Program-made: the position numbers and the translations under genes
Part shown: piece after piece, positions 40,241-49,560 of the stretch
Numbering within the stretch: the first letter of the stretch is position 1
Layout of the letters: every line of letters begins with the position of its first letter
Assembly: GCA_012719075.1 (NCBI GenBank)
Contig: JAAYBB010000045.1
Span: 1-64,000, forward strand
Source: Clostridiales bacterium
GTDB lineage: Bacteria; Bacillota; Clostridia; Oscillospirales; Feifaniaceae
Length of the DNA: 64,000 nt
Direction: 5' to 3'
Notes under the pieces: model-generated
Seen by the model: only the letters and a program-made list of their open reading frames with translations
Database searches by the model: none
What the model was told of the DNA's origin: nothing

Positions 40241-40588
40241 CTAGTCCCTGTGCTCGCTGCGCAGCGCCCGCAGCTCCTGCTCGAGCGACGACGCCCGCCG
40301 CCGCTGCTCGTCCAGTTCGCCGCGCAGCTTGTTCATGTCCTCGAGGTAGCCCTGCAGCTGTACCCGCAGGTTGTTGGCCACCTCTTCGGCCTTGATTTTC
40401 TCGTCGCAGAACTGAAAGGCCGTGTAGATGCCCGCCATCGTGACCGAGGCGCGCGGATTGCGCTCCAGCAGCGCCCGCATCGAGTGGTCGACCAGTTTGG
40501 CCACCTTCTCGACCTGCTCCTCGCGCTCGTCGGTCACGACGATATAGGGGGTGTCCAGCACCCGTACGGTGTATCGCTCGCTCATCAA
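40241..40588 (-). CDS. zapA: cell division protein ZapA
   Basis: YTVRVLDTPYIVVTDEREEQVEKVAKLVD ... coiled-coil tail. Confidence 0.85.
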   Translation of the reverse strand: MMSERYTVRVLDTPYIVVTDEREEQVEKVAKLVDHSMRALLERNPRASVTMAGIYTAFQFCDEKIKAEEVANNLRVQLQGYLEDMNKLRGELDEQRRRASSLEQELRALRSEHRD

Positions 40589-40688
40589 ACTCTCCCTTTC
40601 GGCCTTCGGCCCGTTTGCCCGGCTGTCCTCTTTATTTTTCTCGATTAAAGCCCTGTACGTCGCGCACGCCGGGTCCCCGCGGGACCCG

Positions 40689-42254
40689 CTAGCTGTGCAG
40701 CTCGGCCTTGCTGTACTCGTTGGCCGACACCGTGGAGTCCCCCTGCGGCGGATCGGTCACATAGCTGCGCACCGGGATGACCGTGTACCACTCGGCGATG
40801 GGCAGCATCGGGAGCTGCTGGGCCAGGATGTCCTGCACGTCCCGCATCAGCGAGTTGCGCCGCCCCGGCAGCGGCTCGTAGAAGGCCTCGTAGAGCTTGT
40901 CGCTGAGCGCCGCGTTGTGGTAGCCGGTGAAGTTGAGCTGCCCGTCGATGGCCACGCGGTGCAGGATGGCCTCGGCATAGGGGCCCTGGTAGCCGCCGTA
41001 GAGCGTCATCTCAAAGTCCCCCTGCGTGAAGACGGTCTCCTGCCACTCGTTGAAGTCCATCGGAATGACCGTGACCTCCACGCCCACCTCGTCGAGGTTG
41101 CGCTTGAGGATGGCGGCGATCTCGACATAGGGCTCGGCGTCGTAGACCTTGAGCGTCGCGCGGACATAGTTTCCGTCCTCGCCCTTGTCGTACTTGGAGG
41201 CCAGCTGCTCCACCGCCTTGGCGGGGTTGTGGGCCGGCACCACCGCCGTGGCCGAGAGGGCGTCCTGGAACAGCGGCGAGATGAAGCTGTAGGAGGCCGC
41301 GCCCACCCCGCGCATGCCCTCCTGCAGGATGGCCTCGCGGTCGACGGCCTGCGCGATGGCGCGGCGCAGCTGGGGATTGTCCTTAAACAGCGCGCTCTGC
41401 TCGTTGAAGCAGAGCAGGATGCGCGTGGCGTCGTCGATTTTGAACAGGTTGACCTCGCGCTTTTCCTCCTGCTGCTGGACGGCCGAGAGCGGCAGCCCGG
41501 TGGTCAGCGCCTCGAGCTCGCCGCGGTCGAAGGCGGCCCTGGCCTCGGCCGCGCTGGGGTAGAGCTGAAACAGGATGCGCTGAATTTTCGGGGTGCCGCC
41601 GAAGTAGTCGCTGTTGCGCTCCAGCACCACGCGCTCCCCCTCCACCCGCTCCACAAAGCGGAAGGGGCCGGTCCCGACCGGCGTCGTGGCGGCCTCGGCC
41701 GTCAGCCAGTCGCGCCCCTCGTAGAGGTGCTTTGGCAGGATGCAGGCCCCGTCCTCGGTCAGCGTGTAGATAAAGAAGGGGCTGGGCTTGGCGAACTCGA
41801 TCTCCAGCCGCGAGGAGTCGGCCGCGCGGACGCTCCGCACGTCCGCGAACTGGCTGGCCAGCAGGCCCTGCTGGGTCCTGATGGCCTGATAGGTCCACTC
41901 GGCGTCGTAGGCGGTGCAGAGCTCGCCGTCGTGCCACTTGACCGCGCGGCGGAAGGTGAGGGTCAGCCGCGTGCAGTCCTCGTTGTATTCATATAGTTCG
42001 GCGAGGTCGGGGATGACCTGCCCCGCCGCATTGAGCTTGAGCGCCTTTGAAAAGAGGTTCTCCGAGATGGGCTCGGCCCCCTCGTAGACCGCCACCGGAT
42101 TGAAGGTATAGGGCAGGCTGAGCGTCGGCAGGCGCAGCATGCGGTCCCGCAGCACGGCCTCGGGCGGCGCCGCCTCCTTGCTCCCGCAGGCGGCAAGGCC
42201 CGCCAGCAGCAGGGCCGCAAGCAGGGCCGACAGGCGCTTGGCAATGTGTCGCAT
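40689..42254 (-). CDS. peptide/nickel-type ABC transporter substrate-binding lipoprotein
   Basis: Lipobox LLLAGLAACGSK; LTFRRAVKWHDGE family motif. Confidence 0.93.
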   Translation of the reverse strand: MRHIAKRLSALLAALLLAGLAACGSKEAAPPEAVLRDRMLRLPTLSLPYTFNPVAVYEGAEPISENLFSKALKLNAAGQVIPDLAELYEYNEDCTRLTLTFRRAVKWHDGELCTAYDAEWTYQAIRTQQGLLASQFADVRSVRAADSSRLEIEFAKPSPFFIYTLTEDGACILPKHLYEGRDWLTAEAATTPVGTGPFRFVERVEGERVVLERNSDYFGGTPKIQRILFQLYPSAAEARAAFDRGELEALTTGLPLSAVQQQEEKREVNLFKIDDATRILLCFNEQSALFKDNPQLRRAIAQAVDREAILQEGMRGVGAASYSFISPLFQDALSATAVVPAHNPAKAVEQLASKYDKGEDGNYVRATLKVYDAEPYVEIAAILKRNLDEVGVEVTVIPMDFNEWQETVFTQGDFEMTLYGGYQGPYAEAILHRVAIDGQLNFTGYHNAALSDKLYEAFYEPLPGRRNSLMRDVQDILAQQLPMLPIAEWYTVIPVRSYVTDPPQGDSTVSANEYSKAELHS

Positions 42255-42425
42255 GGAATCCTGGTCTCCCCTCATCACCGGGCGGACCTGCCCCGGTTCC
42301 GATGCTTCATTCTACTATAAAAAGAAAGCGCTGTAAATGCAAAACATTGATTGGGCACACAATGTTTGATATGATAGGGGCATCGCTGAACCCCCCAAAA
42401 CACCCCTTTAAAGGAGCGGATTGCC

Positions 42426-43664
42426 TTGCCCGATCTGTCCACTCTCACGCTGGCCTGCTCGGCGCTGGCGGCGCTGTTTTCGCTGTCGGCGCTGCTGCTG
42501 GCGCGGCGGGCGGCCGACCAGGCGCGCCGCGCGGCCGAGGCGCAGGCCCGCAGCCAGGCCGAGCTGCAGGGCGCCCTCTCGGCGCAGCAGCCGGCCTGGA
42601 GCCGCCAGGACCAGCGCCTGCAGGAGCTGACCGCGCAGGTCGCCCAGGGGCAGTCCATGCTGCAGCAGTCGGTCATCGCGCAGCTGTCGGCGCTGGAGCA
42701 GCGCATGGCCCAGTTTACCCAGCAGAACGAGCGCCAGCTCGAGCAGATGCGCAGCACCGTGGACGAGCGGCTGCAAAAGACGCTCGAGGAGCGGCTTGGG
42801 CAGTCCTTCCGCACCGTCTCGAGCCAGCTCGAGCAGGTGCACCGCGGCATCGGCGAGATGCAGCGCCTGGCCGTCGGCGTCGACGATCTGCGCAAAGTGC
42901 TCGGCAACGTCAAGACCCGCGGCATCTGGGGCGAGTACCAGCTCTCGGCCATTTTGGAGCAGATCCTCTCGCCCGAGCAGTACGCCTGCAACGTCGCCCC
43001 CAACCCCGCCGGCCGCGAGACCGTGGAGTTCGCCATCCGGCTGCCCGGCGACGGCGACCGGCCGGTCTACCTGCCCATCGACGCCAAGTTCCCGCTCGAC
43101 GGCTACGCCGAGCTCGTGGCCGCCGCCGAGGAGGGGGACGCCAGACGGGTGGCCGCGGCCACCTCGGCGCTGACCGCGCGGCTGCGCAGCTTTGCCCGAG
43201 ACGTGCGCGACAAGTACATCCACCCGCCCTACACCACCGACTTTGCCATTTTGTTTTTGCCCACCGAGGCCCTGTATGCCGAGGTGGTCAAGCTGGGCCT
43301 GGTCGACGCGCTGCAGCGCGAGTACAAGGTCAGCATCGCCGGCCCCACCACGATGGGGGCGCTGCTCAACAGCCTGCAGATGGGCTTTCGCACGCTGACG
43401 ATCCAGCAGCGCTCGGCCGAGGTCTGGCGGGTGCTCTCGGCCGCCAAGGCCGAGTTCGCCAAGTTCGGCGAGGTGCTCGAGGGCGTGCGCAAGCGCCTCT
43501 CGGCGGCCGACCGCGACCTCGAGCGGCTGGTGGGCACCCGCACCAACGTCATCAACCGCGCGCTGCGCGGCGTTGAGACGCTGGCCGAGGAGGGCGCCGC
43601 CCCGGCCCTGGAGGACTATGTTCCGCCGGCCGACCGCGAGGCCGAGGACCCCGCGGTGTGCTGA
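42426..43664 (+). CDS. rmuC: RmuC family DNA recombination protein
   Basis: IWGEYQLSAILEQIL, LPIDAKFPLDGY, TDFAILFLPTEALYAEV. Confidence 0.95.
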   Translation: MPDLSTLTLACSALAALFSLSALLLARRAADQARRAAEAQARSQAELQGALSAQQPAWSRQDQRLQELTAQVAQGQSMLQQSVIAQLSALEQRMAQFTQQNERQLEQMRSTVDERLQKTLEERLGQSFRTVSSQLEQVHRGIGEMQRLAVGVDDLRKVLGNVKTRGIWGEYQLSAILEQILSPEQYACNVAPNPAGRETVEFAIRLPGDGDRPVYLPIDAKFPLDGYAELVAAAEEGDARRVAAATSALTARLRSFARDVRDKYIHPPYTTDFAILFLPTEALYAEVVKLGLVDALQREYKVSIAGPTTMGALLNSLQMGFRTLTIQQRSAEVWRVLSAAKAEFAKFGEVLEGVRKRLSAADRDLERLVGTRTNVINRALRGVETLAEEGAAPALEDYVPPADREAEDPAVC

Positions 43665-43728
43665 GCCCGCCGGCCCCGCCACGCTGCCACTTCATTAAAT
43701 TCAGTATAGAGGAGAAAGGAGCATCTCG

Positions 43729-44370
43729 ATGGACAAAAACACCGCCAAAATGGGCGCCCTGAAGGTCAAGCGCGCCGCCAAGGCCCTGAAGGACAACAAC
43801 TTTGAGGTCATTGTCGTCGAGCGGCGCGACGAGGTCATCCCGGCGCTGCAGAAGCTGATTAAGCCGGAGGACACCGTCTCGGTGGGCGGCTCGATGACGC
43901 TGTTTGAAACCGGCGTGATCGACTGGCTGCGCACCTGCGGCTGCACGCTGTACGACCGCTACGCGCCCGGCCTCACGCCCGAGCAGATCGGCGAGGTCTT
44001 CCGCAAGGCCTTCACCTGCGACGTCTACCTCACCTCCACCAACGCGCTGACGCTGGATGGGGAGCTGGTCAACGTCGACGGCAACGGCAACCGCGTCGCG
44101 GCCATGATCTTCGGGCCGAAGAGCGTCGTGGTGGTGGCCGGCGCCAACAAGATCGTGCCCGACCTCGAGGCCGCCATGCTGCGCATCAACGAGTGCGCCG
44201 CCCCCGCCAACAACATCCGGCTGAACACCGGCAACCCCTGCACCGTCTCGGGCAGCTGCATGGACTGCGCCTCCAAGGGCCGCATCTGCCGCTACACCAC
44301 CGTGATCGGGCCGCAGAACAGCTCCGGCCGCATCAAGGTCATCCTGGTGGAGGAGGAGCTGGGGTACTAA
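43729..44370 (+). CDS. LUD-domain lactate utilization protein (LutC-like)
   Basis: SVGGSMTLFETGVIDWLR; TSTNALTLDGELVNVDGNGNRVAAMIFGPKSVVVVAG. Confidence 0.9.
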   Translation: MDKNTAKMGALKVKRAAKALKDNNFEVIVVERRDEVIPALQKLIKPEDTVSVGGSMTLFETGVIDWLRTCGCTLYDRYAPGLTPEQIGEVFRKAFTCDVYLTSTNALTLDGELVNVDGNGNRVAAMIFGPKSVVVVAGANKIVPDLEAAMLRINECAAPANNIRLNTGNPCTVSGSCMDCASKGRICRYTTVIGPQNSSGRIKVILVEEELGY

Positions 44371-44382
44371 GAGCTGAAGGCT

Positions 44383-44892
44383 CCAGGGGGTACCCGTACC
44401 CCCTGGATACGGGCGCCGAATCCGGACGGGTTCTCGCTCGATACCCCCCTCGCGTTCGCACAGCTCACGCGGTCGCCGGCGACCTGCGCCGGCGGGTCGG
44501 GGTGCCCTCCGGCGAAGTGAATTCGCCTCCGGGCAGATTTGGTCCGGGGGTACCCGTACCCCCTGGATACGGGCGCTAACGCGCCCGATACCCCCGGCAA
44601 ACGGGGCAAGGCTTTGCCCCGTTTGGATGATCGCCATAAGGCGATACGTCTTGGTGGTGTCGTTCAAATAAGTGCGCTTATTTGAACGAAGAGTTAGTCC
44701 AGGGGGGACTTTGTTCCCCCTAGATACGAAACCGCTTTGCGGTTTCGATACCCCCCTCGCGTTCGCACAGCTCACGCGGTCGCCGGCGAAGTGAATTCGC
44801 CTTCGGGCGGATTTGGTCCAGGGTACCCGCCACAGGACGGGATGCCTTTTGGGTGTCGTTTCAAAGTACGTGTACTTAATGATTAAAACGGC
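44383..44892. repeat. modular multi-hairpin mosaic element (modules A-B-A-C-A-B-C')
   Basis: tccaggggg..ccccctgg-atac-hairpin-gatac modules at 44383, 44543, 44698; repeated gatacccccctcgcgttcgcacagctcacgcggtcgccggcg at about 44440 and 44748; C module at 44591-44688 and eroded at 44820-44888. Confidence 0.88.
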
Positions 44893-44999
44893 TATTTATC
44901 TGGCTATTTATCTAATGAAGGAAATGACGGAATGGTATGGCGTCCCGGCGCCTTTACGGTCATTTCGCCCGTCATTTCGCCATGCTTGATTCACCGGTG

Positions 45000-46169
45000 T
45001 TACAGGCGGACGCCCGGGAGGGGCGGCTCGCCCCTCTCCGGCTCGCCCCCCTCCGGCCCCTCGCGGTGACGTCGCCCCAGGATGGGGCCCAGCCGCGCCG
45101 GCGACGGGAGGTTCTGCGCCGCCGCGCGGCCGAGCGAGACCAGCGCCTCCCACACCATCCGCCTGATCCTGGGGTCGCTCTCCGAGATCGAGTTGAACAG
45201 CGCCAGGATGTTGCCGGTCCAGTTCTCGCCAAACTGCGAGAGCGTCTCCACGTTGACCCGCAGCAGGATGTCGTACAGCGCATCGATCAGCGCCTCGCGC
45301 TCCTGCGCGGTGGAGTTTTCAATCCAGCTGCGCAGCGTGCCGCTGACATAGCGGCTGCTGCCCGAGACCCGGTCGGTGGTCAGCAGCCCCAAAGGGCCCA
45401 CCTGCCAGTTGTGCAGGATGTGCTGAAAAAAGCCCGCGCCGCGGCAGCGGACCACCTCGTAGTTCTCCTCGTGCTCAAACAGCATGCCGACGATCGAGGA
45501 CTGCGGCACATAGGTGCGGATGCGGTCGCGCACGGCCTGATAGGCCGCGCCGCGCATCAGCTCCCGGCTGAAGCCAGGGCCGTCGTTGTTGTAGACCTCC
45601 ACAATGTTTTGCCGGATCTCCCCATCGCAGAAGGCCGCCGCATAGACGGCCAGGTTGCCGCCCTTGGAGTGTCCGCCCAGCCGCATCGGGCGGTCGCGCG
45701 GGGCGCCGTTCAGGTACGCCACGGCGCGCAGCTGGGCCGGCAGCGGCGACAGGAAGCACATGTTCAGGTCCTCTTTCCAGGCCGCAAAGCTGTCGTCGGT
45801 ACCGCGGAAGACCACAAAGTCGCTGCCGTCGTCCAGCGCACAGGTCATGGCCGCAAACTGAATTTCCTCGCGCGGCGAGGTGACGCTCACGCAGCGCTCG
45901 ACCGCCATGCCCCCGAAGCGCGCACTGCTGGCCGCGAGGTAGAGCAGGCGCGCGTCTTCGTAGTGGTTGAAAAAGCGCGGCCACTCCGCCTGGTGCCGCA
46001 GCAGCTCGGCGGCCGCCAGCGGAAAGGGCTGCCGCTCACGCTCCCCGAGCACCCGCTCAAACGGCAGCGCAAAGAGCAGGCAGAGCAGCACGTTGTCGGC
46101 GCTGTTGAACGGAAACTGGCGGAGGTGCCGGTCCCCGTTTGCCGTCAGGTATTCAAATAGGCTTGCCAC
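45000..46169 (-). CDS. DUF2974/Mbeg1-like alpha/beta hydrolase (lipase-like)
   Basis: VVFRGTDDSFAAWKEDLNMCF, RLGGHSKGGNLAVYAAAFC, YNNDGPGF; GTG start at 46169 preceded by GGAGGG. Confidence 0.88.
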   Translation of the reverse strand: MASLFEYLTANGDRHLRQFPFNSADNVLLCLLFALPFERVLGERERQPFPLAAAELLRHQAEWPRFFNHYEDARLLYLAASSARFGGMAVERCVSVTSPREEIQFAAMTCALDDGSDFVVFRGTDDSFAAWKEDLNMCFLSPLPAQLRAVAYLNGAPRDRPMRLGGHSKGGNLAVYAAAFCDGEIRQNIVEVYNNDGPGFSRELMRGAAYQAVRDRIRTYVPQSSIVGMLFEHEENYEVVRCRGAGFFQHILHNWQVGPLGLLTTDRVSGSSRYVSGTLRSWIENSTAQEREALIDALYDILLRVNVETLSQFGENWTGNILALFNSISESDPRIRRMVWEALVSLGRAAAQNLPSPARLGPILGRRHREGPEGGEPERGEPPLPGVRL

Positions 46170-46334
46170 GCTCTTCCCTCCGTCTGTCACCGATGTCTGC
46201 GCAGGCGCCGCCCTGCCCGCGGGGGCGCCGCCGGGGCGGGTGCTGTCAATGCGCCTGCGCTTTCCCGGCCACCCCTCAACGGGCCCGCCGGGGCCAGGGC
46301 GGCAACGCCCACAGCGAGCATCATTTGCCTGGGG

Positions 46335-46368
46335 CACAGTACGCTAGTATTTACAGTACGCGAGTATT
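46335..46368. repeat. 17-bp tandem direct repeat
   Basis: acagtacgctagtattt / acagtacgcgagtattt. Confidence 0.95.
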
Positions 46369-46991
46369 TAAAAAAGGGTTCGGTCCATCAGGAAGCCTCA
46401 GCGGTCGTTTCAACGCCGTCTCAAGCCCGCCGTCCATACCCTTATGGCCACCATTCCACAGTATGCCACCATTGGAGTTTGATGAAATAAGGACGGGCGC
46501 TGTTCCCGATCCCTTGCCTTTTCTCACATCAACACCCGTCCGCACGGCCGCTCCCCCGCCCTGCGCGCACCGCAGGGCGGCGCACCCACGCAGGGGGCCC
46601 TTTGACCCAATATACCCCCCTTCTGTGTCAATTTTGTGGTGCGGCGCCCTTTTTTTGCGCAGTTTGTCCGCCATTTAGGGACAACTTGACGCCTCGTGCA
46701 AGGCCCCCCGCCCACGGCTCCACGCCGGCCGCCGGCCGCGGAGCGCCCTCTCGCCCCCGCCTGCCGCAAGCCCCTTTACCAGGCACAAACATTGCCGTCC
46801 GGGGTGCCGGCGCGGCCCGTCTTCGGCACCCGCCCGTGATCCATGGGTAAATTTTACTGGTTTATTCTAGATTTTTTTATTTGTTGCTATTTTTTAAATT
46901 GTGCGGTAATATGCTAGTTATACTGGCCTGTCAAATCGACCCTGCCTGTTGAACCCGCGAAAACTTCAATGATGACCGAGGAGGCCCGCAC

Positions 46992-48170
46992 ATGAGAAAC
47001 CTTGTAAAGACCGCCCTGCTGTTGGCGCTGGCCGCAAGTCTGCTGTTGTTTGCCTCGTGCACGCCCTCCGGCCAGGGCGGCGACGAGGGCCCCATCCTGA
47101 TCGGGCACGCGGTTGCGCTGACCGGCGGCTCCGCGCTGTGGGGACAGTCTGAGAAAAATGCGCTCGAGATGGAGATTAAAGAAATCAACGCGGCCGGCGG
47201 CGTGCTGGGCCGCGAGCTCAAACTGATCGCCTACGACACCAAGGCCGACCAGGCCGAGGCGGTCAACGTGGCCAACCGCCTGGTGGCCGACGGCGTGGTG
47301 GCCGTGATCGGGCCGGCCCAGTCGGGCGTCGGCATCGCGGCCTCGGCCATCTTTGAAGACGCCGGGATCCCCATGATCGCCACCACCGCCACCAACGAGA
47401 AGCTGACGGTGCCCGAGGGCAGCGACGAGCCGCTGCAGTACATCTTCAGAACCTGCTTCATCGACCCTTACCAGGGCGACGTGGCGGCCACCTTTGCGCT
47501 GAAGGACCTGGGGCTGACCAAGGCCGGCATCCTCAAGGATGTGGGCTCCGACTACTCGACCTACCTGGCCAGCTACTTTGAAAGCACCTTCAAGGCCGGC
47601 GGCGGCACCATCGTGGCCAACGAGTCCTTCCGCACCGAGGAGCTCGAGTACAAGGCCCAGCTGTCCAAGATCAAGGAGGCCGGCGCCGAGCTGCTCTTTA
47701 TCCCCACCATGCAGAAGGAGGCCGGCCTGGCCATGAAGCAGGCCCGCGAGCTGGGCATGGACTGCGTGTTCCTCGGCGGCGACGGCTGGGCCAGCGTGGA
47801 GCTGGTGGAGCTGGGCGGCGAGGCGACCGAGGGCGCCTACTTTGTCAACATCGCCAGCCTGGCCGACCCGACCATTGCCGACTGGGTTGAAAGCTACCGC
47901 GCCGCCTATGGCCGCGATCCGGTCATGCCCAACCCGGTGCTGGCGGTGGACGGCCTGCGCGTGGTCGCGGCCGCCATTGAGGCGGTGGGCGGCACCGAGG
48001 ACCGGGCCGCCATTGCCGAGTGGATTGCAAACTGCAAGGACGTCCCGGTGCTGACCGGCACGCTGACCTTTGATCCGGCCACCCACAACCCCGTCGGCAA
48101 GGCGGCGGTCATCGAGCGGGTCGAGGACGGCCAGTTTGTCTTCTACCAGAACATTTCGGCCAAATCCTGA
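46992..48170 (+). CDS. livK: branched-chain amino acid-type ABC transporter substrate-binding protein
   Basis: Lipobox SLLLFASCTPS; IGHAVALTGGSALWGQSEKNALEM. Confidence 0.92.
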   Translation: MRNLVKTALLLALAASLLLFASCTPSGQGGDEGPILIGHAVALTGGSALWGQSEKNALEMEIKEINAAGGVLGRELKLIAYDTKADQAEAVNVANRLVADGVVAVIGPAQSGVGIAASAIFEDAGIPMIATTATNEKLTVPEGSDEPLQYIFRTCFIDPYQGDVAATFALKDLGLTKAGILKDVGSDYSTYLASYFESTFKAGGGTIVANESFRTEELEYKAQLSKIKEAGAELLFIPTMQKEAGLAMKQARELGMDCVFLGGDGWASVELVELGGEATEGAYFVNIASLADPTIADWVESYRAAYGRDPVMPNPVLAVDGLRVVAAAIEAVGGTEDRAAIAEWIANCKDVPVLTGTLTFDPATHNPVGKAAVIERVEDGQFVFYQNISAKS

Positions 48171-48225
48171 CCCTGCGGCCGGCCGACATACGAATTCCCC
48201 GTCCAAGCAGCCCTGAGCCTCAAGG

Positions 48226-48258
48226 AAAACCCGGGCGGTTTCGGCCGCCCGGGTTTTT
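48226..48258 (+). terminator. intra-operon terminator after livK
   Basis: AAAACCCGGGCGGtttcggCCGCCCGGGTTTTT. Confidence 0.85.
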
Positions 48259-48260
48259 AG

Positions 48261-48417
48261 TCCATATTGATTTCCCCCGTCCATTATTGATTGTTCCCAA
48301 GCCATCTTGATTGTTCCCGGTCCATCTTGATTTTCCCGGCCCATCTTGGATTTTCTCCGGTCTATCTTGATTTTTCCCCCGCATTTTCATGTCCCCCAGG
48401 TCCACTGTGTTTTTTCG
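48261..48417. repeat. ~20-bp degenerate minisatellite (about 7-8 units)
   Basis: tccatcttgattttcccgg-like units at 48261, 48280, 48302, 48321, 48340, 48361, 48382, 48401. Confidence 0.88.
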
Positions 48418-48533
48418 TTTGGGGGTTCCCGCTTCGACCCCTGTGGCCTTGGGATCTCCCGCTTTGATTTGCCCCGGTTCGGGGTTCCCGATTCAGGGCT
48501 CCCCACCTTGATCTTCGGGTTTGCCGATTTTAA

Positions 48534-48578
48534 TTTGCCCCTGCCCTTTGCCCCTGCCCTTTGCCCCTGCCCTTTGCC
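48534..48578. repeat. 13-bp perfect tandem repeat, 3.5 copies
   Basis: (tttgcccctgccc)x3 + tttgcc. Confidence 0.97.
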
Positions 48579-48618
48579 AAAGGGCGCAACATCTTGACGA
48601 CCAAAAGGAGCCGCGCGC

Positions 48619-49518
48619 ATGGAAGGACTTGTTCTCAAGCTGCCGCTGGCGTTTCAAACGCTTGTCACGGGCCTCGCCATCGGCGGCATCTACGCGCTGA
48701 TGGCGGTGGGCTACTCGCTGATCTTCAGCATTCTGAACTTCAGCAACTTCGCCTACGGCATGGTCATCATGCTGGCCTCCTTCCTCGGCTACTTCGCCAT
48801 GAGCGGGCTGGGGCTCGGGCTGGGCCCCGCGCTGCTGTGCGCGATGCTGGGCGCCGCGCTGCTGAGCTTTTTGAACGAGCGCGTGGCCTACAGCTCGCTG
48901 CGCAGGCGGCGCGCGCCGCCGCTCTACTTCATGATCAGCGCCATGGGCACCTCCATCTTTTTGGAGAACATGGTCTACGCCACGATCGGCTCCCGCTACA
49001 ACGCCTACCCCGAGCTCTTTGCCGTCCCCACGCTGAACATCTTCGGGGCCTCGATCGGCAAGATGGACCTCTTTGCCATGGTCTTCTCGGTGCTGGCCAT
49101 CTCGGCGCTGACCTTCTTCATCCACCACACCCGCCTGGGCATCGCGATCCGGGGCGCCTCCTACGACGCCTCGATGGCCGAGCTCAACGGCGTCAGCCTC
49201 GATTGGCTGATCGGGACGGTCTTTGCGCTGGCCGGGCTGTTTGCCGGCCTCTCGGGCGTCTTTCTCGGCATCAAGTACATGGCCTACCCCAACATGGGCT
49301 GGATCACCAACAAGGCCTACATCGCCGCCGTGATCGGGGGGCTCGGCAGCCTGCCGGGCGCCGTGGCGGGCGGCTTTCTGCTGGGGGTGCTCGAGACCTT
49401 TGTCTCGGTCTACCTCTCCTCCACGCTGCGCGACGTCTTCAGCTTCAGCCTGCTGATTTTGTTCCTGGTGCTGATGCCCTCCGGCCTGTTCGGCAAGACG
49501 CTGGAGGAAAAGGTGTAA
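48619..49518 (+). CDS. livH: branched-chain amino acid-type ABC permease LivH
   Basis: LAIGGIYALMAVGYSLIFSILNFSNFAYG. Confidence 0.95.
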   Translation: MEGLVLKLPLAFQTLVTGLAIGGIYALMAVGYSLIFSILNFSNFAYGMVIMLASFLGYFAMSGLGLGLGPALLCAMLGAALLSFLNERVAYSSLRRRRAPPLYFMISAMGTSIFLENMVYATIGSRYNAYPELFAVPTLNIFGASIGKMDLFAMVFSVLAISALTFFIHHTRLGIAIRGASYDASMAELNGVSLDWLIGTVFALAGLFAGLSGVFLGIKYMAYPNMGWITNKAYIAAVIGGLGSLPGAVAGGFLLGVLETFVSVYLSSTLRDVFSFSLLILFLVLMPSGLFGKTLEEKV

Positions 49519-49560
49519 CACGCGCGGCCGCCACCCAAATCCACGCAAGCGGAGGGAGCC

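Noticed and set aside
43552-44775. 407-aa minus-strand ORF
   Set aside because: Runs antisense through the LUD gene and the hairpin mosaic; no coherent domain.
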